From: JBFMAE01 sp040756085
Lineage (GTDB): Bacteria; Desulfobacterota; BSN033; UBA1163
Assembly (NCBI GenBank): GCA_040756085.1
Contig: JBFMAE010000307.1
Coordinates: 1 to 10,726, forward strand
Length of the DNA: 10,726 nucleotides
Direction: 5' to 3'
Below, one piece after another: positions 1 to 7,045 of the stretch. Made by a program: the position numbers and the translations under genes. The stretch's first letter is position 1, and each line of letters starts with the position of its first letter. The notes beneath the pieces were generated by a model. The model was not told where the DNA came from, made no database searches, and worked only from the letters and a program-made list of their open reading frames with translations.

Positions 1-275
1 ATAAAAAGAGCTCATGGGCTGTCTATGTAAGAAGAATTCCACTACCTAACCATCTGACACTCTATGTGAGAAGGACATCGGATGGAAGAGGAGAAGGAAC
101 CATCGAAGGGGGAGAAAACTTCATTCCCCTTGGTGAAGGTTACACCATGCTTTTTAGAGGAAGGGGCGAAAGAAAGGATGTAACAATCCAGTACATGATA
201 AGGGGGGTCTCAATAAGTATCTCTCCGGGGTTAAGAGACCTTCAGATCATCTACGCCGTAGAAGAAGACGGTTAA
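1..275 (+). CDS. 3' end of a secreted fibre-subunit-like protein (5' part outside window)
   Basis: The reading frame is open from the left edge (first full codon at base 3) to TAA at 273-275, so this is the last ~90 residues of a larger protein. A GTG at 66 could be called as a start, but the frame continues upstream and GTG has no ribosome site, so it is internal. No named family is recognised. The fragment is beta-strand-rich. Its elements LPNHLTLYVRRTS and, at the end, VTIQYMIRGVSISISPG followed by a hydrophobic strand (LQIIYAV) line up with the same elements in the two small secreted proteins at 3942-4445 and 4461-4940. I infer that all three are paralogous subunits of one surface structure. 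The next gene starts 14 bases downstream, so it is in the same operon. No cysteine is visible in the fragment. Confidence 0.6.
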   Translation, partial: KKSSWAVYVRRIPLPNHLTLYVRRTSDGRGEGTIEGGENFIPLGEGYTMLFRGRGERKDVTIQYMIRGVSISISPGLRDLQIIYAVEEDG

Positions 276-289
276 TAGAGGAGAAAAAA

Positions 290-1099
290 ATGAAAAGGAT
301 AATCTTTGCCTTAGCTTTCTGTCTTCTTTTTCTTTCGGGAAATTCATTTGGTGCTGTTTCGGTCATAGGAGAACTTACGCGAAAGTATGTCGTAAAACCA
401 GGAGGAAATTATGAAGGAACTGTAACCCTTAGAAATAAAGGGGATAAACCCCAGGAGGTAAAGATCGATAAAAGGGATTACCTCTTTTACAAAGATGGAC
501 AAAACATATTCGGAGAACCATCGAGCCATCCCAGATCAAATGCCCAGTGGATTTCAGTCAGCCCTTCAAGGTTAACAGTACCCCCAGGTGAGACCATAAA
601 TGTGAATTTCAAAATTCATGTCCCTGAGGATAGCACCCTCAGGGGATCTTACTGGAGTATCCTCATGGTTGAACCCGTAGAGCCAATATCTCCTGAAACC
701 CTTGTGAAGTCAGAAGATAAAAAAATAACCATGAGCCTCAGGATTGTAATTAAACATGCAATACAAATTATTACAGATCTTGGAGACACAGGAACTACAA
801 AGATCAAATTCATCGATAAAAAGGTTGTGGAGAAGAACGGAAGAAGGTTTTTGGAGATAGATATTGAAAATACCGGAGAAAGGTGGGTTGACCCTCAACT
901 CTGGGTCGAACTTTTTGATCAAGAGGGGAAAGCGGTAGGGAAATTTCAGGGCAATAAAGTTCGAATCTTACCGGGATGCTCTTCAAGATTCTACGTTGAT
1001 ATCAATGAAATCCCCAAGGGAAAGTATAAGGCCCTCTTGGTTGCAGATAGTTCCGCAGAAAAGGTCTTTGGGACAAGATTAAACCTCAAGATCGAATAA
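290..1099 (+). CDS. Periplasmic two-domain Ig-fold protein, pilus-chaperone-like
   Basis: A 269-residue protein starts at ATG 290, 6 bases after AGAGGAG (277-283). Residues 1-22 form a signal peptide (KR, hydrophobic core, then NSFGA). Residues ~23-130 form an Ig-like domain that resembles the N-terminal domain of PapD-type chaperones: an Arg near the mature N-terminus (R31), a strand-rich core, SPSRLTVPPGE (91-101), then KIHVPED and GSYWSILMVEP (119-129). Residues ~148-162 (SLRIVIKHAIQIIT) look like the G1-strand region. Residues ~168-269 form a second beta domain ending in RILPGCSSRFYVDI and PKGKYKALLVAD. The two-domain layout also recalls the DUF916-DUF3324 proteins that partner WxL proteins in Gram-positives. 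It lies between a subunit fragment and an usher-like gene, which fits a periplasmic subunit chaperone. Single C230 in the mature part; no membrane anchor at the C-terminus. The function is inferred, not shown. Confidence 0.6.
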   Translation: MKRIIFALAFCLLFLSGNSFGAVSVIGELTRKYVVKPGGNYEGTVTLRNKGDKPQEVKIDKRDYLFYKDGQNIFGEPSSHPRSNAQWISVSPSRLTVPPGETINVNFKIHVPEDSTLRGSYWSILMVEPVEPISPETLVKSEDKKITMSLRIVIKHAIQIITDLGDTGTTKIKFIDKKVVEKNGRRFLEIDIENTGERWVDPQLWVELFDQEGKAVGKFQGNKVRILPGCSSRFYVDINEIPKGKYKALLVADSSAEKVFGTRLNLKIE

Positions 1100-1102
1100 G
1101 AA

Positions 1103-3898
1103 ATGAGATATGGAGCCCTCTTCCATGAGATCCTCTTTCTCATTCTTTTTATCCCCTTCCTCTTCTGCCAAGAAGCCATATCGGAGACCAAAGGATGTAG
1201 GGTTGAGGTTAAGCTCACTTCATCCCCTATCGTTGAAACCTTACCGGGAAAGATCATCTCCGGGAACTTTCTTGTCATAAACCACACAAACAGGGAAGAA
1301 CTGTTTTCTGAAGAGATCAGGCTTCCTGAAGGATGGTCTCTTATCACCCAGGAAGAAGCCTCCTTTTCCCTTGAACCCGATGAGAAGGAAATCAGAATCT
1401 TTGGCATCTCAATCCCCCCAAACATGCCCCCGGGATTAAATGAGATAAGACTCTCCGTAAAAAGAGAGAGGGATCATTCAATTGTAGACGAGAAAAGCTT
1501 TAACGTAATGGTTTTACCCTTGTATAAACTTAATTTAAGTATCGAGGAGAAACCTGACAAAGTGGTTTCCGGTCAAACCTACAGCCTTAAGGTCAGGGCT
1601 TTTAATCACGGTAACCTTAAAACCAAAGTTAGACTGACCCTAAAAACCCACCCGGAGTATCCATTAACGATTGAGCCATCGACCACTCTTGATATTGAGG
1701 CAGGATCATCCCGGCTCTTTTCAGTCCATATCAAAACAGATGAAAAGATAAATAGAAAGACCTATCAGGCCATTAAGGCCACGGCCTCAGTCGAAGGGAT
1801 AGAAGAGAAGGCTTCAACGGAGCAAAGCTTTTCTCTTGAGATAATTCCCCGAATGGTTGGAAAGGAAGACCCCTATCACAGGATTTCATCAACCCTCACC
1901 CTTAAGGGATTTTATGAAAACATAAAGACCCCTTTGGGAGGACAGATTGAGTTCATTGGTTCCGGAACCCTTGACGAAGAAGGAGAAAAGAAGATTTCCT
2001 TCAAATTCCGGGGGCCCGAAAACAAAAGAAGGAGAAACTTCTTCGACAAAGACGAATATATGCTCTCCTTCTCCATGAAAAATCTGAACGTATATCTCGG
2101 GGATGGATACTACTCCCTTTCCCCCCTTATTGGCCCATCAGGAGCGGGGCGAGGTGTGAAAGTTGGTTATGACATTGATGGCTTGAACATCAAAAGTTTC
2201 CTTTTTACTCCCAGGGAGGATGATAAAAATGACTTCAGTATCGGAGGAGGCTTAAATTACAGACTGAGCGAAATGCTCCAGGCAAGACTAAACCTCATAA
2301 GAAATGACCTTTCTAAAAACTTCAGCGATTACCTCGTAAGTCTTGGAACCGATATAAGACTAGAGAAGGCATTTAAAATTGATCTCGAAGGTGCCTCCTC
2401 GTGGGGGAAAAGGGAAAAAGATATAAGCGATTATGCCTGGAGGGTTTACCTTTCCGGAGAACCCATTAAAAATTTCAGATTTTCTCTAAAAAATTCCCAT
2501 GCAGGACCTGAATTCCCAGGCTACCTGCTCCCTGGAGATTACTGGGCAGGAGGTTTAACTTTTCCCATATATGATAAAATTTCTGGAGAACTTTCCCTGT
2601 CAAAATTAAGAGAAAACTTCTGCTCAAAACCCGGAAGTGAAAGGACCACAGAAACTGATGAGTTTTTTTTCAGAGGAGGACTTTCATGGGAATTACCCCT
2701 CAGGGCCAATTTATCTTTAAACTACCAAATATTCGATAAAAAGGACAGACTCGAACCAAAGGATTATGACTTTAAAGACCATCTCCTCAGGTTAGGACTC
2801 CAGACAAATCTCGTCTTTTTAGGAATGAATGGCTATATCAATGGCTATATCGAGGGAGGAAAGAGCGAAGATAGGCTCTCCTCCACAAAAAGCCATCTTA
2901 TAAACTCCGGCCTCTCCGGAAATTTTCGACCCTCGGTATGGCAGAGTTATACCCTTTTCTTCAATTACGGGAGAGATTATTTTGCAGAATCAAATCGTAA
3001 AACCATAAACCTCGGAATTGCAGGAAACTGGAAGCTGTCAAAAAAACTGGCCATTGACCTGAGTTACTTCATAAATGAAAGAGATTTTGAAAAAGATACT
3101 TACCTCCGCCACAATTTAAGGTTTCATGCTGGCTACACCCTTCCCAATCATCACTCCATTCAGTTTAAAGCAGACTGGATAAAAGCAAAAAACGGGGAAA
3201 GACCTGAAGTTTCAGCCTGCCTGAGCTATACGATCCCCCTTGTTATACCCGTTTCAAAGAAAAGAAGCGTTGGGACAATAAAGGGGGTGGTTTATGACGA
3301 GGAAAACGATCAAAAGCCTCCTATTACGGACGTGATCCTTACGGCAAGCGGAATACCTGCTGTAACCGATAAAGACGGAAAGTTTGTCTTCCCGGGGCTT
3401 AAACCAGATGACTATTCTTTGCACGTAGAAAGAGGATCGATCGGCCATGACCGCACAACAAGTGAAAAGCTTGCTGCGATAGCTATAAAGGGTGGAGAAT
3501 TATCCAATGTCAATGTAGGAATAGTGAGGTCAGGAAAGATTTCTGGGAGGGTCTTACTTTTTGTACCGAAGAAGGGGTTCATTACCGAGGAAACCATTTC
3601 TCCTGAAGATTTTGTGCCTTCCGGAGGACTTCCCGATGTCCTTGTTGAAATTTCAAGGAAAGGCGAGGTGTTAAGACAGTTTACAGACGGCAGAGGAGAA
3701 TTTTTATTTGATGATGTGAGGCCCGGATTGTGGAAAGTTAAAATCTACGAAGAAAGCATTCCCCCTTTCCACTTTCTTAAAGAGAAGGAGTTTGATTTGG
3801 AAATCAAACCCTCTAAGGAAAGGGAACTTAAGATAGATGCCTTTAGAAAACCGAGAAGGATCTTAATTATAGAAGAAGAGTATGAAAATAAGAAATGA
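1103..3898 (+). CDS. Usher-like outer-membrane protein with Ig-like, barrel-like and carboxypeptidase-regulatory-like domains
   Basis: A 931-residue protein starts at ATG 1103, three bases after the preceding stop. There is no good ribosome site, so translation is probably coupled. Residues 1-~27 form a signal peptide; FLFC is not a proper lipobox. Residues ~28-135 and ~140-250 are two Ig-like beta-sandwiches of the NPCBM/NEW3-like kind (PEGWSLITQEE, IPPNMPPGLNEI; then a second unit with FNHGNLKTKVRL). Residues ~257-716 are a long run of alternating polar/hydrophobic strands with short turns and many aromatic residues, as in outer-membrane barrels. Residues ~722-780 (IKGVVYDEEN, TDKDGKFVFPGLKPDDYSL) and ~812-890 (ISGRVLLF, TDGRGEFLFDDVRPG) are two carboxypeptidase-regulatory-like domains, a fold also found at the C-terminus of classical ushers. 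I see no clear plug insertion. Chaperone-like and subunit-like neighbours support an usher or secretin-like role. A plain cell-surface scaffold is the alternative. Confidence 0.55.
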   Translation: MRYGALFHEILFLILFIPFLFCQEAISETKGCRVEVKLTSSPIVETLPGKIISGNFLVINHTNREELFSEEIRLPEGWSLITQEEASFSLEPDEKEIRIFGISIPPNMPPGLNEIRLSVKRERDHSIVDEKSFNVMVLPLYKLNLSIEEKPDKVVSGQTYSLKVRAFNHGNLKTKVRLTLKTHPEYPLTIEPSTTLDIEAGSSRLFSVHIKTDEKINRKTYQAIKATASVEGIEEKASTEQSFSLEIIPRMVGKEDPYHRISSTLTLKGFYENIKTPLGGQIEFIGSGTLDEEGEKKISFKFRGPENKRRRNFFDKDEYMLSFSMKNLNVYLGDGYYSLSPLIGPSGAGRGVKVGYDIDGLNIKSFLFTPREDDKNDFSIGGGLNYRLSEMLQARLNLIRNDLSKNFSDYLVSLGTDIRLEKAFKIDLEGASSWGKREKDISDYAWRVYLSGEPIKNFRFSLKNSHAGPEFPGYLLPGDYWAGGLTFPIYDKISGELSLSKLRENFCSKPGSERTTETDEFFFRGGLSWELPLRANLSLNYQIFDKKDRLEPKDYDFKDHLLRLGLQTNLVFLGMNGYINGYIEGGKSEDRLSSTKSHLINSGLSGNFRPSVWQSYTLFFNYGRDYFAESNRKTINLGIAGNWKLSKKLAIDLSYFINERDFEKDTYLRHNLRFHAGYTLPNHHSIQFKADWIKAKNGERPEVSACLSYTIPLVIPVSKKRSVGTIKGVVYDEENDQKPPITDVILTASGIPAVTDKDGKFVFPGLKPDDYSLHVERGSIGHDRTTSEKLAAIAIKGGELSNVNVGIVRSGKISGRVLLFVPKKGFITEETISPEDFVPSGGLPDVLVEISRKGEVLRQFTDGRGEFLFDDVRPGLWKVKIYEESIPPFHFLKEKEFDLEIKPSKERELKIDAFRKPRRILIIEEEYENKK
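2828..2851 (+). repeat. 12-base tandem duplication inside the usher-like gene
   Basis: AATGGCTATATC occurs twice head to tail (2828-2839 and 2840-2851). It encodes NGYI-NGYI (residues 576-583) within a predicted barrel strand, so the frame is kept. Confidence 0.7.
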
Positions 3899-3941
3899 AA
3901 CGTCTAAAAAGTAATACTGAAGTGAACGGAGGTAAAAAGGT

Positions 3942-4445
3942 ATGAAGAGATTGATTCTACTTCTTTTTTCGTTCTGTTTGCTCTCTGGTGGGGCGGGGCG
4001 GGCAGAGGCAGGAAATACCGCCCAGCAGACGGTAAGTTTCCAAGCCGAAGAAATATATGAATTAGCGTTTGCCGGCGATCTATCATTTGTTATAGACCAA
4101 ATCTCGGTGGATGATCCATATATGATGGTCCCAGATGAGAAAGTTCAACTCTACCATGTAACCTTCAACAACCCAGCTTATATATCAGCCAGGCTGGTAA
4201 ATAATATGCCGGAGTTTAGCTTAATTAAGGTACAAATGGAAGCACCGCCAGGTGAAACCAGTTACGGAATGAAAGAGTTAAACTATTTTGATTCGGGATT
4301 CCCAAATGGTATTCAGCACCTTGTTTATATAGGGGGCTATGCCAGGGCTGCAAATCTACATGTGAACTACAAATTGGAAGTCTCAATCTATGTTCCACCT
4401 GGCACATATCAAAATACAATTGAATTTCTTGTTGGTGGATGGTAA
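3942..4445 (+). CDS. Small secreted beta-rich protein, putative fibre subunit B
   Basis: A 167-residue protein starts at ATG 3942, 8 bases after GGAGGT (3928-3933), a much stronger ribosome site than that of the usher-like gene, as expected for an abundant subunit. The signal peptide covers residues 1-~23 (KR, LILLLFSFCLL, then RAEA|GN). The mature part has no cysteine and looks all-beta. The segment ARLVNNMPEFSLIKVQMEA (83-101) and the ending VNYKLEVSIYVPPG plus TIEFLV (141-164) correspond to segments of the next gene and of the fragment at the left edge. The last strand resembles the C-terminal strand of pilin-like subunits, which chaperones bind. The gap from the usher-like gene is 43 bases and the next gene begins 15 bases on. 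No database family is recognised; the subunit role is inferred from export signal, size, paralogy and neighbours. Confidence 0.6.
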   Translation: MKRLILLLFSFCLLSGGAGRAEAGNTAQQTVSFQAEEIYELAFAGDLSFVIDQISVDDPYMMVPDEKVQLYHVTFNNPAYISARLVNNMPEFSLIKVQMEAPPGETSYGMKELNYFDSGFPNGIQHLVYIGGYARAANLHVNYKLEVSIYVPPGTYQNTIEFLVGGW

Positions 4446-4460
4446 AAGGAGGTGAAAGAA

Positions 4461-4940
4461 ATGAAAAAAATCTTTATTTGCCTAATCTTAGCCTTTTTTG
4501 CCTTTGTGGAAGCGCCTTTCGCAAGTGGCCCATATTATGTAAATTTTTCCTTTACAGTTCAGCCAACCACTGAATTCTGGGTCAGCGGCAACCCCCCGCC
4601 TCTGATAATAGATTCCATGTTACCGGGAGATCCCTCAGCCGAAGTTTCAGATGAAAATACAACCTGGAGCTTTTCCTCTAACGAATGGACCGGATACAAA
4701 AAAGTTATAGGTAAGATCGATCAATCTATGCCTGACCATACATACCTCAAGGTAAACCTTGAATCATATGAGGCCAAGAGCAGTGGGGATGTAAGTCTGA
4801 CAACCGATCCTCAAAGCCTTGTAACGGACATAGAATTCCCAGAAGAGGAAGCGATTATTACTTATAAATTTGGAGCATCACCCGCAGCCGGGACCTTATC
4901 AGGAACAAGGACAGTAACTTTTACGGTTGCTGATATGTAG
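4461..4940 (+). CDS. Small secreted beta-rich protein, putative fibre subunit C
   Basis: I chose ATG 4461 (159 residues) because GGAGG (4448-4452) lies 8 bases before it. A GTG at 4452 is in frame but overlaps that ribosome site. The signal peptide is residues 1-~22 (KKIFICLILAFFAFVEAPFA|SG). The mature protein has no cysteine and is rich in Thr, Ser and beta-forming residues. KIDQSMPDHTYLKVNLES (85-102) and ITYKFGASPAAG with TVTFTVADM at the end (132-159) match the pattern of the preceding gene, so the two are diverged paralogs. The C-terminal alternating strand TVTFTV resembles the end of spore-coat-U or WxL-like subunits. It is the last gene of the operon: after TAG 4938-4940 no further gene follows in the same module. 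It is probably exported and assembled with the chaperone-like and usher-like proteins (inference). Confidence 0.6.
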   Translation: MKKIFICLILAFFAFVEAPFASGPYYVNFSFTVQPTTEFWVSGNPPPLIIDSMLPGDPSAEVSDENTTWSFSSNEWTGYKKVIGKIDQSMPDHTYLKVNLESYEAKSSGDVSLTTDPQSLVTDIEFPEEEAIITYKFGASPAAGTLSGTRTVTFTVADM

Positions 4941-5411
4941 CAGCCACGAAAAAAGTCCTCGGGAGACCATTGGAGCAAGGGCAGTCTCACGTTTGATATA
5001 TTTCATCACTTCCACCTCGCCTAACTGGTGTTAATAGTTGAAGTTAAGCTGTCTTCTCTGGAGAAAGCTCCTTCGGGAAGTTCTTAATCGCTTCGTTAAT
5101 GGTTCAGGAAGGGTTGCGTAAAAATAGATCCGCTTGTAAGAATTATCAAAGAAGCACATATTTAATCTCCCTTCTCCCTTAACAACCTTCTTTTTAAAGA
5201 TTTTGCCTCCCTATCTCTAAACAACATCTCTAAATGTCCAATTTTCAGGCCTAAAAAAGTAATACCGATATGTGAAGTGGATAAGCTATAGACTCACAAC
5301 CCTTGCCATCTACTACACCATCTCAGAAGCTTCAGGCCAGAGCTTTTTAACCTTCTTTGCCCTTTCATCTTGTGGAATAAGCCTCGCTCTAAAGAGGAGG
5401 CTCCTCTTTCT
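4941..5411. other. Intergenic stretch without a recognisable gene
   Basis: I checked all frames by eye and found no convincing gene. A short minus-strand frame of about 42 codons near 5160-5030 (starting MCFFDNSYKR) has a GGGAG before it, but it resembles nothing I know and is probably chance. GAGAC/GTCTC around 4964-4987 could form a weak stem but has no T-run, so no clear terminator closes the operon. The copy of CTAAAAAAGTAATAC at 5251-5265 is nearly identical to 3904-3917. The stretch probably holds the promoter of the excisionase gene and may be decayed element DNA. Confidence 0.4.
5391..5409. promoter_or_regulatory. Perfect palindrome covering the excisionase ribosome site
   Basis: AAAGAGGAG and CTCCTCTTT are exact inverted copies separated by one G. 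The left arm contains the GAGGAGG ribosome site for ATG 5412. As RNA, part of the central turn would open, but the stem could still hide the ribosome site; as DNA it is a typical dimer operator. Either way it could set expression of the excisionase-integrase pair. The symmetry is seen; its use is inferred. Confidence 0.45.
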
Positions 5412-5798
5412 ATGAAAGATGCTGAACAGAGTCCAATCGGTGCCGAAAAATTCTTGACAGTCCCTGATGTTGCCTCGATTCTCAGTGTCAAGCAATCCAC
5501 TGTCTACCAATGGGCAAAATCGGGAGAAATACCCCATTACAAACTTGGAAGAATAGTTAGGTTCAAAAGGAAGGATCTGGAGGTATGGATCGAGGGGCAC
5601 AGGAAGGAGAAGGACATAGACGAAGAGAGAAAGGCCAGGGAAATCTTAAGGACAATAGGCAGAGGAGCACAAGACATTGACCGCATCATCAAAAAGAGTA
5701 TTGCAGAGGTTAAAGGAAATCGGTATACTTCTTCCCTGGAGAAACCAGGTAAAGACAAGGGCCTCGGAAAGGAGGCGGAACATGGGCTTATATCGTAG
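5412..5798 (+). CDS. Excisionase-family helix-turn-helix DNA-binding protein
   Basis: The 128-residue reading starts at ATG 5412, 11 bases after GAGGAGG (5394-5400). An in-frame TTG at 5370 would add 14 residues, but it has no ribosome site. Residues ~13-62 are the MerR-like winged HTH of the excisionase family: KFLTVPDVASILSVKQSTV, then VYQWAKSGEIPHYKLGR, then VRFKRKDLEVWIEGH. This pattern is diagnostic: 'tools' helix, recognition helix, wing with K-hG-R-hR-F, and the closing hhhW strand-helix. Residues ~65-128 are charged and probably helical, then poorly ordered. Such proteins bend DNA at attachment sites to favour excision, or act as regulators of the element. It overlaps the integrase gene by 17 bases, so the two are translationally linked. 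With the integrase broken, this gene may now have no partner. Confidence 0.8.
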   Translation: MKDAEQSPIGAEKFLTVPDVASILSVKQSTVYQWAKSGEIPHYKLGRIVRFKRKDLEVWIEGHRKEKDIDEERKAREILRTIGRGAQDIDRIIKKSIAEVKGNRYTSSLEKPGKDKGLGKEAEHGLIS

Positions 5799-6860
5799 AG
5801 GCCAAACCTGGTGGATGAGGCTTACTTACAGGGGAAAGCAAATAAGAAAATCTACAGAAACAAGCGACAAGAAGTTGGCTAAGAGAATTTATGACAAGAT
5901 TCTGGGAGAGATTGCAGAGGGTAAGTGGTTTGAAAGACTGCCAGGGGAAGAGAAACCCTTCAAAGAGATGATCGCAAAATACCTGAAAGAACATTCAGCA
6001 ATAAATAAAACTCCCAAATCCCATGATCGGGACATAGAGCTTGCCAATCACCTTATCGGCTCCTTCGGAGATTCAATGCTGACCAAAATCACTCCTAAAA
6101 ACATTTCTGGATACAAGGTAAAGAGGCGAGATGAAGGGGCCTCTCCGAGAACAATCAACTACGAGCTCGCCCTCATGAGTCATGCCTTCAATCTTGCCAT
6201 AAAAGAATGGGAATGGCTCAAAGATAACCCGGTCAGGAGAGTATCAAGAGAAAAGGTTAATAACATGCGAGAACGGTGGCTGACATTCGAAGAGGAGGAG
6301 AAACTCCTTGATGCCTCTCCGAAATGGCTCCAAGAACTTATCATCTTCTCCCTTGAGACAGGACTTCGGCAAGGCGAAACCCTCAACCTTCAATGGCCGC
6401 AGGTAGATCTCTTCAGAAAGACCTTCAGCATCCTGGAACAGAAAAACAAGGCAAAGGATGTTCTACCATTGAATGAAAGGGCCCTGGAGGTGCTGAAGGC
6501 AAAGGCCAAGATCAGACATTTGAAATCAAATTACGTTTTCTGCAACAAAAATGGAAACAGTCTCAGAGTTAGCAACCTTCATAGGGCTTTCTATTCCGCT
6601 GCAAAGCGTTCTGGACTTAGTGATTTCAGATGGCATGACCTCAGGCATACCTTTGCAACCAGGCTTGTGCAGGCCGGGGTTGATCTCTATGCCGTTCAGA
6701 AACTTGGAAGATGGAAAGAGATCAAGATATGGTTCAAAGATATGCCCATCACTACCCAGAAAGTCTGAGAAGAGGAATTGAAGTTTTGGATAGGGTAAGG
6801 AAAAAAATTAGCACAAATTTAGCACAATTGAGCGATGATGGAATTGGGCAGGGTGGCTAA
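5782..6860 (+). pseudogene. Tyrosine recombinase (integrase), frameshifted just before the catalytic tyrosine
   Basis: It starts at ATG 5782, 6 bases after GGAGG (5771-5775). The intact frame runs to TGA 6766-6768 (328 residues). Residues ~1-50 are an arm-type N-terminal domain (GLYRRGQTWWMRLTYRGKQ), ~55-155 the SAM-like core-binding domain, and ~165 onward the catalytic domain. Arg I is in TGLRQGE (R196), the Lys lies near 221-225, H285 and R288 are in HDLRHTFATRL, and W311 takes the usual His/Trp place. After K315 the sequence turns into an unrelated tail, IWFKDMPITTQKV. In the frame two bases later (from 6729) the family's expected continuation is intact: MVQRYAHHYPESLRRG, with the nucleophile Tyr at 6741-6743, through to TAA 6858-6860. 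Loss of one AT from ATATG (6727-6731) would restore a ~358-residue enzyme. The predicted product as it stands lacks the nucleophile and should be inactive. A sequencing error is the alternative. Confidence 0.85.
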
Positions 6861-6875
6861 CTTATTGAAATCATT

Positions 6876-6949
6876 TGGCTGGGGGACGAGGAGTCGAACC
6901 TCGATTCACGGAGTCAGAGTCCGTTGTCCTACCATTGAACGATCCCCCA
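6876..6949 (-). tRNA. tRNA-Gln (anticodon CUG)
   Basis: Read on the minus strand, it begins TGGGGGA (6943-6949) and ends TCCCCCA, then G, then an encoded CCA (6876-6878). The 7-bp acceptor stem is perfect. The D-arm carries AATGGTAG. The anticodon stem ACGGA/TCCGT encloses the loop CTCTGAC, giving anticodon CTG, which reads CAG. The T-arm is CGAGG-TTCGACT-CCTCG. The overall sequence resembles known bacterial tRNA-Gln. Its 3' end faces the integrase gene 15 bases away, so it is the likely attachment site of the element. It lies 96 bases downstream of hisS on the same strand and may be cotranscribed with it. Confidence 0.95.
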
Positions 6950-6954
6950 ATCTT

Positions 6955-6980
6955 CGTGTCCGTGCCTCGTGTCGCGTGTC
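6955..6980. repeat. Short CGTGTC/CGTGCC repeat
   Basis: Four near-identical hexamers (CGTGTC, CGTGCC, CGTGTC, CGTGTC) lie in 26 bases between the tRNA gene and hisS. No function is apparent; it may be a low-complexity intergenic repeat. Confidence 0.4.
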
Positions 6981-7021
6981 TGAAACTAACTGAGCACAAA
7001 GATCACGGCGTTTTGAAGAAA

Positions 7022-7040
7022 TACTACCATTAAACCACTC
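7022..7040 (-). other. Possible remnant of a tRNA D-arm
   Basis: On the minus strand GAGTGGTTTAATGGTAGTA resembles a tRNA 5' region with its D-loop. GTTTAATGGTAG matches GTTCAATGGTAG in the tRNA-Gln at 11 of 12 positions. No anticodon arm or acceptor partner follows, so if real it is only a fragment. Chance is possible at this length. Confidence 0.2.
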
Positions 7041-7045
7041 AATAA

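Noticed and set aside
66..275. Complete small protein starting at GTG 66
   Set aside because: The same frame is open to the left edge and matches the subunit pattern upstream of GTG 66; it is the end of a longer gene.
4960..4990. Terminator at the end of the fibre operon
   Set aside because: The GAGAC/GTCTC stem is only 5 bp with a long loop and no T-run.
5030..5160. Minus-strand small ORF starting MCFFDNSYKR
   Set aside because: About 42 codons, no recognisable family, and composition typical of chance frames.
4941..5300. Riboswitch (c-di-GMP type) downstream of the operon
   Set aside because: No conserved riboswitch core could be matched, and its position after the operon gives no clear target.
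5313..5600. Minus-strand ORF of 95 codons
   Set aside because: It overlaps the clear excisionase gene on the other strand and has no ribosome site or family resemblance.
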